A DNA stretch of 64,000 bases. Source: Algoriphagus zhangzhouensis (lineage in GTDB: Bacteria > Bacteroidota > Bacteroidia > Cytophagales > Cyclobacteriaceae). Below the pieces are notes generated by a model. It was not told the origin of the DNA. It worked only from the letters and a program-made list of their open reading frames with translations, and searched no databases. The position numbers and the translations under genes were made by a program. Positions 60,533 to 64,000 of this stretch are shown here, one piece after another. Positions within the stretch are counted from its first letter, which is position 1, and every line of letters begins with the position of its first letter. The DNA lies in contig NZ_FRXN01000007.1 in the NCBI RefSeq assembly GCF_900148515.1, positions 84,237 through 148,236 on the forward strand, written 5' to 3'.

Positions 60533-61402
60533 ATGGACTCAAGACCACAAATCACTATTTCCGCTTCAATAAAGGCTCCTATCAATCAAGTTTGGGCAAT
60601 TTACAATGACCCGTACCATGTTACTCAATGGAATTTTGCCTCTCCAGATTGGTGTTGCCCTTCCTCTGAGATTGATCTAAGACCGGGTGGAAAATTCAGC
60701 AGCAGAATGGAGGCCAAAGATGGATCAATGGGATTTGATTTTTGGGGATTATATACTGACATCAAAGTCAATGAGTTTTTGGCCTATGAAATGGGTGACG
60801 GGAGAAAAGCCTCTTTGAAATTTGAAGCCAAAGGCTCTGAAACCTTAGTCACAACTCTCTTTGAAGCAGAAGAGACCAACCCAATAGATATGCAGCAAAT
60901 GGGCTGGCAGGCTATTTTAAACAACTTCAAATCACATGTAGAATCACTTCAATCAGAGATTCTTCATTTTGAAATATTGATCAAGGCAAAACCTAGTCAC
61001 GTATTCAAAACTATGCTGGATCTAGAATCTTATAAAGAATGGGCTTACGTTTTCTATCCAGGCTCTTATTTCGACGGTAGTTGGGAAAAAGGCTCCAAAA
61101 TAAAGTTCATTGCAAAATCAGAAGATGGAACCCTAGGCGGAATGTTGGGAACTATAGCCGACCGAGTAGAGGACTACCATATTTCGATCAAATACATTGG
61201 GCTCATCAATGACAGCCAAGAAGTAACAACAGGAGAAGATATTGACAAAATGAAAGGTTCTTTTGAAAACTACACCCTTGATGAACAAGAAGGAAGTACC
61301 TTATTAAAAGTCGATATGGGACCGGTTGGAGAATACAAATCTTACTTTGAAGAAACCTGGCCCAAAGCGCTCGAAAAATTGAAAGAAATCTGTGAGAAAT
61401 AA
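60533..61402 (+). CDS. Tandem SRPBCC (START-like/AHSA1) protein
   Basis: A 289-residue protein in which two SRPBCC domains are fused. The first (about 5-140) starts ITISASIKAPINQVWAIYNDP and ends WQAILNNFKSHVES. The second (about 145-288) starts HFEILIKAKPSHVFKTMLD and ends WPKALEKLKEICEK. The pattern is that of SRPBCC proteins that bind hydrophobic ligands in a deep cavity. It is divergent from a GlxA-type regulator; a -7-like TAATTTTG lies at 60496-60503 without a -33. Confidence 0.85.
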   Translation: MDSRPQITISASIKAPINQVWAIYNDPYHVTQWNFASPDWCCPSSEIDLRPGGKFSSRMEAKDGSMGFDFWGLYTDIKVNEFLAYEMGDGRKASLKFEAKGSETLVTTLFEAEETNPIDMQQMGWQAILNNFKSHVESLQSEILHFEILIKAKPSHVFKTMLDLESYKEWAYVFYPGSYFDGSWEKGSKIKFIAKSEDGTLGGMLGTIADRVEDYHISIKYIGLINDSQEVTTGEDIDKMKGSFENYTLDEQEGSTLLKVDMGPVGEYKSYFEETWPKALEKLKEICEK

Positions 61403-61410
61403 ACTCTTGA

Positions 61411-61437
61411 AACTCCTTTTGAAAAGGAGTTTTTTTT
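61411..61437 (+). terminator. Intrinsic terminator after the SRPBCC gene
   Basis: AACTCCTTTT and AAAAGGAGTT pair around a short loop, followed by eight T, nine bases past the stop. Confidence 0.88.
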
Positions 61438-61633
61438 GATCAAAACTTTTATCGAGACTGAGTTATACCCTAGACTCAAATATCATAACACGCAAATAAT
61501 CATATGTTTAACACATTTTTCAGACTTCCCAAAACATATTTTTATTTGTAACTTAATACATCCAAATATTTTTATTTAAGCCACTTATTTATCACTATTT
61601 CCTCATTGGCTCTTCATAAAATTTTATTCGACC

Positions 61634-62530
61634 ATGAAAAATTTACTTTTAAAATATTGGTTATACCTCGTGTTCGGTATTTTCTTAATTGCTTCAATTT
61701 TCAACCTTTTCTTTCAAGGTGCCATCAATTTTGAAGATCAAGCTGCAAAAGAAATTCTCCTTAGTAAAACAGCCTTAAGTGAACTCGAAAACATAACCAT
61801 TCCTATTGTCGAAGATATTCCTTTCCTCAAGTCATGGGGAAGCTCCTATCAAGGTGACTTCGATAAAATTTTATCCTATCTAAACTTGTCAGCATTATTG
61901 ATTTTAATCCAAATGACTCTTTTAAAATTGAGTCATTGGTGGATATTCAAATTAATCTTGGTGGTATCTTTTGCTGGCTTGTTCATAAAACAGACAAAAG
62001 AATATGCTAAAAAACTAATCATTATTGGCCTTTTGATTTCCCCCGGGATAGCTGTTTATACAATTTTTTTATCCAATGTAACTCAAGAATTAAGTCTTGA
62101 CATGGGTAAAAAACTACAATCTCATTTTGAGGCCACCCAAGATTCATTAAACACAAAAAAGCTTTCCCAACAAGATAAATTAGACAGTTTAAAAACGGCT
62201 CAAAGAAGCAAACATGATGGCAAACTGGACCTCTTGAACAAAGTCGAAGATGATATTATCAAGGGAGAAGAAGAAGTCAAAGATGAGTTAGATAAAATAG
62301 GTAAAGATTTCTTGACTTTACTTAGGTATGCGAGTAGGCATGGATTAGAGTTAGCTGTTTCTCTTTTTGGAAATATCCTCATCATTTTCTTAATCCTACC
62401 TTTTGCCTATTTATATGTTATCGGACTCGCTCTTAAACGATTATTCGGATACCCTCCCGCATTAAATGAGTTTGATAAGATCATTCTTCAATTGAAAAGC
62501 CTTGTCCCAAAATCAAATTCAACTAAATAA
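61634..62530 (+). CDS. Membrane protein with central coiled coil, function unknown
   Basis: A 298-residue protein with a first helix (about 8-28), two to three more hydrophobic segments (about 80-155), then a long charged helical region (about 155-230) rich in Lys, Asp and Glu with heptad-like spacing, and a last helix pair (about 235-265). No family recognised. It ends two bases before the GH25 gene, so the two are probably co-transcribed and may function together at the envelope. Confidence 0.62.
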   Translation: MKNLLLKYWLYLVFGIFLIASIFNLFFQGAINFEDQAAKEILLSKTALSELENITIPIVEDIPFLKSWGSSYQGDFDKILSYLNLSALLILIQMTLLKLSHWWIFKLILVVSFAGLFIKQTKEYAKKLIIIGLLISPGIAVYTIFLSNVTQELSLDMGKKLQSHFEATQDSLNTKKLSQQDKLDSLKTAQRSKHDGKLDLLNKVEDDIIKGEEEVKDELDKIGKDFLTLLRYASRHGLELAVSLFGNILIIFLILPFAYLYVIGLALKRLFGYPPALNEFDKIILQLKSLVPKSNSTK

Positions 62531-62532
62531 AT

Positions 62533-63285
62533 ATGATTTTTAAAGCTGAACCCCATTCTTTATTGTTGTTTTCATTCGTTATCCTATTCCAACTTTCCAT
62601 TGATATCAATCCATTTTCTGAAATTTTAGAGTTTTCATATTCAAGGCATAATGAGAGGCAGGAGCAAAAAACTTCTCAGGTTTTAGGCATTGATGTTTCC
62701 CATTTTCAAGGTGATGTGAATTGGGATGAAATAAAAAAAGCCGGAATCATTTTCGTCTATGACAAAGCCACTGAAGGAGAAACCTATATAGATCCCAAGT
62801 ATGCTAGAAATAGACTTGGAGCACACGAATATGATCTCCTTCATGGGTCTTATCACTTTTTTGAATCTGATGATGACCCCAGAAAACAAGCAGAATTGTT
62901 TTTATCTGTCATCGATCATAAATCTGGAGATATGCCCCCTGTGTTAGATTTGGAAGATGGGGGAATCAAAGGAGAAGTTTCTCTGGAGGATTTTTCTAAA
63001 AACGTCCTGACTTTCTTAAAATTTGTAGAAAGCAAACTCAAAGTAAAACCCATAATTTACACCAACCATATTTTTGGAAACAAGTATTTAACTGATCCAG
63101 AATTCGCAAAATATGAGCTATGGATCGCTGAATATGATGTCCCTCAACCTATAATACCGGATACTTGGAAAAACCAAGGCTGGTTAATTTGGCAAAGAAC
63201 CGAAAGAGGAAAAGTTGAAGGATCTATTGGAAATGTTGATCATGACCTTTTAAATCCTTCTAAAAAGATACCAGTCTATCGTTAA
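62533..63285 (+). CDS. Glycoside hydrolase family 25 lysozyme
   Basis: A 250-residue protein with an N-terminal hydrophobic segment and a GH25 domain from about residue 50: GIDVSHFQGDVNWDEIKKAG, FVYDKATEGETYIDPKY, HGSYHFF and PPVLDLEDGG, where the Asp-x-Glu pair is the catalytic core. GH25 enzymes cleave the beta-1,4 bond between MurNAc and GlcNAc. Position after a membrane coiled-coil protein suggests envelope remodelling and not a phage function, as no other phage gene is near. Confidence 0.9.
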   Translation: MIFKAEPHSLLLFSFVILFQLSIDINPFSEILEFSYSRHNERQEQKTSQVLGIDVSHFQGDVNWDEIKKAGIIFVYDKATEGETYIDPKYARNRLGAHEYDLLHGSYHFFESDDDPRKQAELFLSVIDHKSGDMPPVLDLEDGGIKGEVSLEDFSKNVLTFLKFVESKLKVKPIIYTNHIFGNKYLTDPEFAKYELWIAEYDVPQPIIPDTWKNQGWLIWQRTERGKVEGSIGNVDHDLLNPSKKIPVYR

Positions 63286-63289
63286 ACCA

Positions 63290-64000
63290 TTACCACATAA
63301 TCACTGGTCTGCTATCATCCGGCTCATTGTCTCTGAACAGGCTGAAGACTGCCGTGAACTCATGGATCTGGCCCGGTAGGTTGTAGGAGTAACCTCCCAT
63401 CGGAAACTCATACACATAGCCGATTCTCAATCTCTTGGTCACCACTCCCAGCTGCATATTGGTCGCGAAGTCTATTCTGTGACCTCCTCCGACCCATATC
63501 TTATTCATCAACAAGACTTTCAGGTTGAATTCGGTCAGGTCAGGTAAACCCTTCTGGCTTCTGTAAAAGGCATTTGTGATCACAGCCAGATTCGGACTGA
63601 TCGCTTCCCTGAAGCCCGCCTGGATCATCTTCGCTGCCGGATAGCCGTCCATAAACTCATCCCCTGAGGTGATCTTGCCTCCGTTCACCCGGTGCATCCC
63701 GTAGCTGACATAGTATTTCGCATGGGTCAAAGCGATCCCCAAATTGAAGTCCACAATGTTCATGTTGGAGAACTGACCGATGTATTGCCCCAAGGTCTGG
63801 TCGTTCTGTTCTTCCGTGGTCAGCGCATTCCCATCCAGTCTGATGCTCTGATAGCTCACTCCCGCTCCAAGTCTCAGATTGTGCTTCTCTGTCAAGCGGA
63901 TTCTGGAGGCATAGTTCAGCATCAGCTCGGTTTCACGGAATGCTCCATAGGTATCATGCAGCAGGTTCAGGGAGACGGCATTCTTTCCCGTCAATTCCGG
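63290..64000 (-). CDS. PorP/SprF-like type IX secretion membrane protein (5' end outside window)
   Basis: The frame stays open to the right edge (codons before the internal TTG at 63994 read P-E-L), so the N terminus lies beyond. The visible part of 236 residues has the PorP/SprF pattern: repeated barrel strands, LLMNKIWVGGGHRIDFATNMQLGV, and RLRIGYVYEFPMGGYSYNLPGQIHEF. SprF-type proteins help type IX secretion and often lie next to giant gliding adhesins. A hand count gives about 52% G+C over its first 120 bases, against about 34% in the neighbouring GH25 gene. Confidence 0.85.
   Translation of the reverse strand, partial: PELTGKNAVSLNLLHDTYGAFRETELMLNYASRIRLTEKHNLRLGAGVSYQSIRLDGNALTTEEQNDQTLGQYIGQFSNMNIVDFNLGIALTHAKYYVSYGMHRVNGGKITSGDEFMDGYPAAKMIQAGFREAISPNLAVITNAFYRSQKGLPDLTEFNLKVLLMNKIWVGGGHRIDFATNMQLGVVTKRLRIGYVYEFPMGGYSYNLPGQIHEFTAVFSLFRDNEPDDSRPVIMW

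Noticed and set aside
1..64000. CRISPR array, insertion sequence or prophage
   Set aside because: I found no regularly spaced repeat array, transposase, integrase or phage structural gene; the GH25 gene has no phage neighbours.

Overview
The window reads as chromosome of a member of the Bacteroidota, most likely a Cytophagales/Cyclobacteriaceae type (Algoriphagus-like). The evidence is an actABCDEF alternative complex III cluster joined to an aa3 oxidase, two SusC/SusD pairs, a PorP/SprF-type protein, low G+C with few Shine-Dalgarno sequences, and three promoters that match the Bacteroidota consensus TTTG-N19-TAnnTTTG exactly (upstream of actA, tRNA-Cys and tRNA-Ser). The genus is an inference.

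Layout. 1-2565: 5' part of a very large membrane sensor protein that runs off the left edge. 2620-19076 (minus strand): a respiratory supercluster, actABCDEF, ctaC, ctaD, ctaA, ctaB, two subunit III genes and subunit IV, then, after a strong terminator, a SCO copper chaperone, a DUF420 protein and a small CxxC membrane protein. 19443-19886: tRNA-Cys followed by about 2.3 degenerate tandem copies of its own 3' half plus terminator. 20078-23137: two paralogous outer-membrane barrels and rpsA. 23405-27921: an isolated SusC/SusD pair. 28476-33479: NTF2-like protein, membrane protein, CBS-domain cysteine synthase-like enzyme, and an ABC exporter whose permease is split by one in-frame TAA. 33581-37801: barrel protein and an EVE-unknown-pyrR-pyrB run. 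37916-47444: PolX-like protein with a decayed polymerase palm, unknown small genes, clpC, WbqC-like, Sua5, Nudix, mltG, thioesterase, YihY. 47505-55278: a SusC-SusD-Gfo/Idh-DUF6807 utilisation operon. 55786-59262: DoxX-like protein, tRNA-Ser, and a TPP-riboswitch operon that pairs a PnuC/PnuT-type transporter with an acyl-CoA-dehydrogenase-like flavoprotein. 59444-63285: GlxA/AraC regulator divergent from a double SRPBCC protein, a coiled-coil membrane protein and a GH25 lysozyme. 63290-64000: C-terminal part of a PorP/SprF-like protein with much higher G+C.

How it works together. The act/cta cluster encodes a quinol-to-oxygen electron path (ActA-F oxidises quinol, ActE or the extra ActA haem passes electrons to CuA of CtaC, CtaD reduces O2), with haem A synthesis (CtaA/CtaB) and copper assembly (SCO) built in. 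The two SusCD pairs import oligomeric nutrients; the second is linked to oxidoreductase-type sugar processing. The remaining genes are mostly housekeeping.

The best candidates for something undescribed are the flavoprotein under the TPP riboswitch, the tandem tRNA-Cys tail repeats with a palindromic insertion, the wobble-supported hairpin between two genes of the second SusCD operon, and the small CxxC protein beside SCO.
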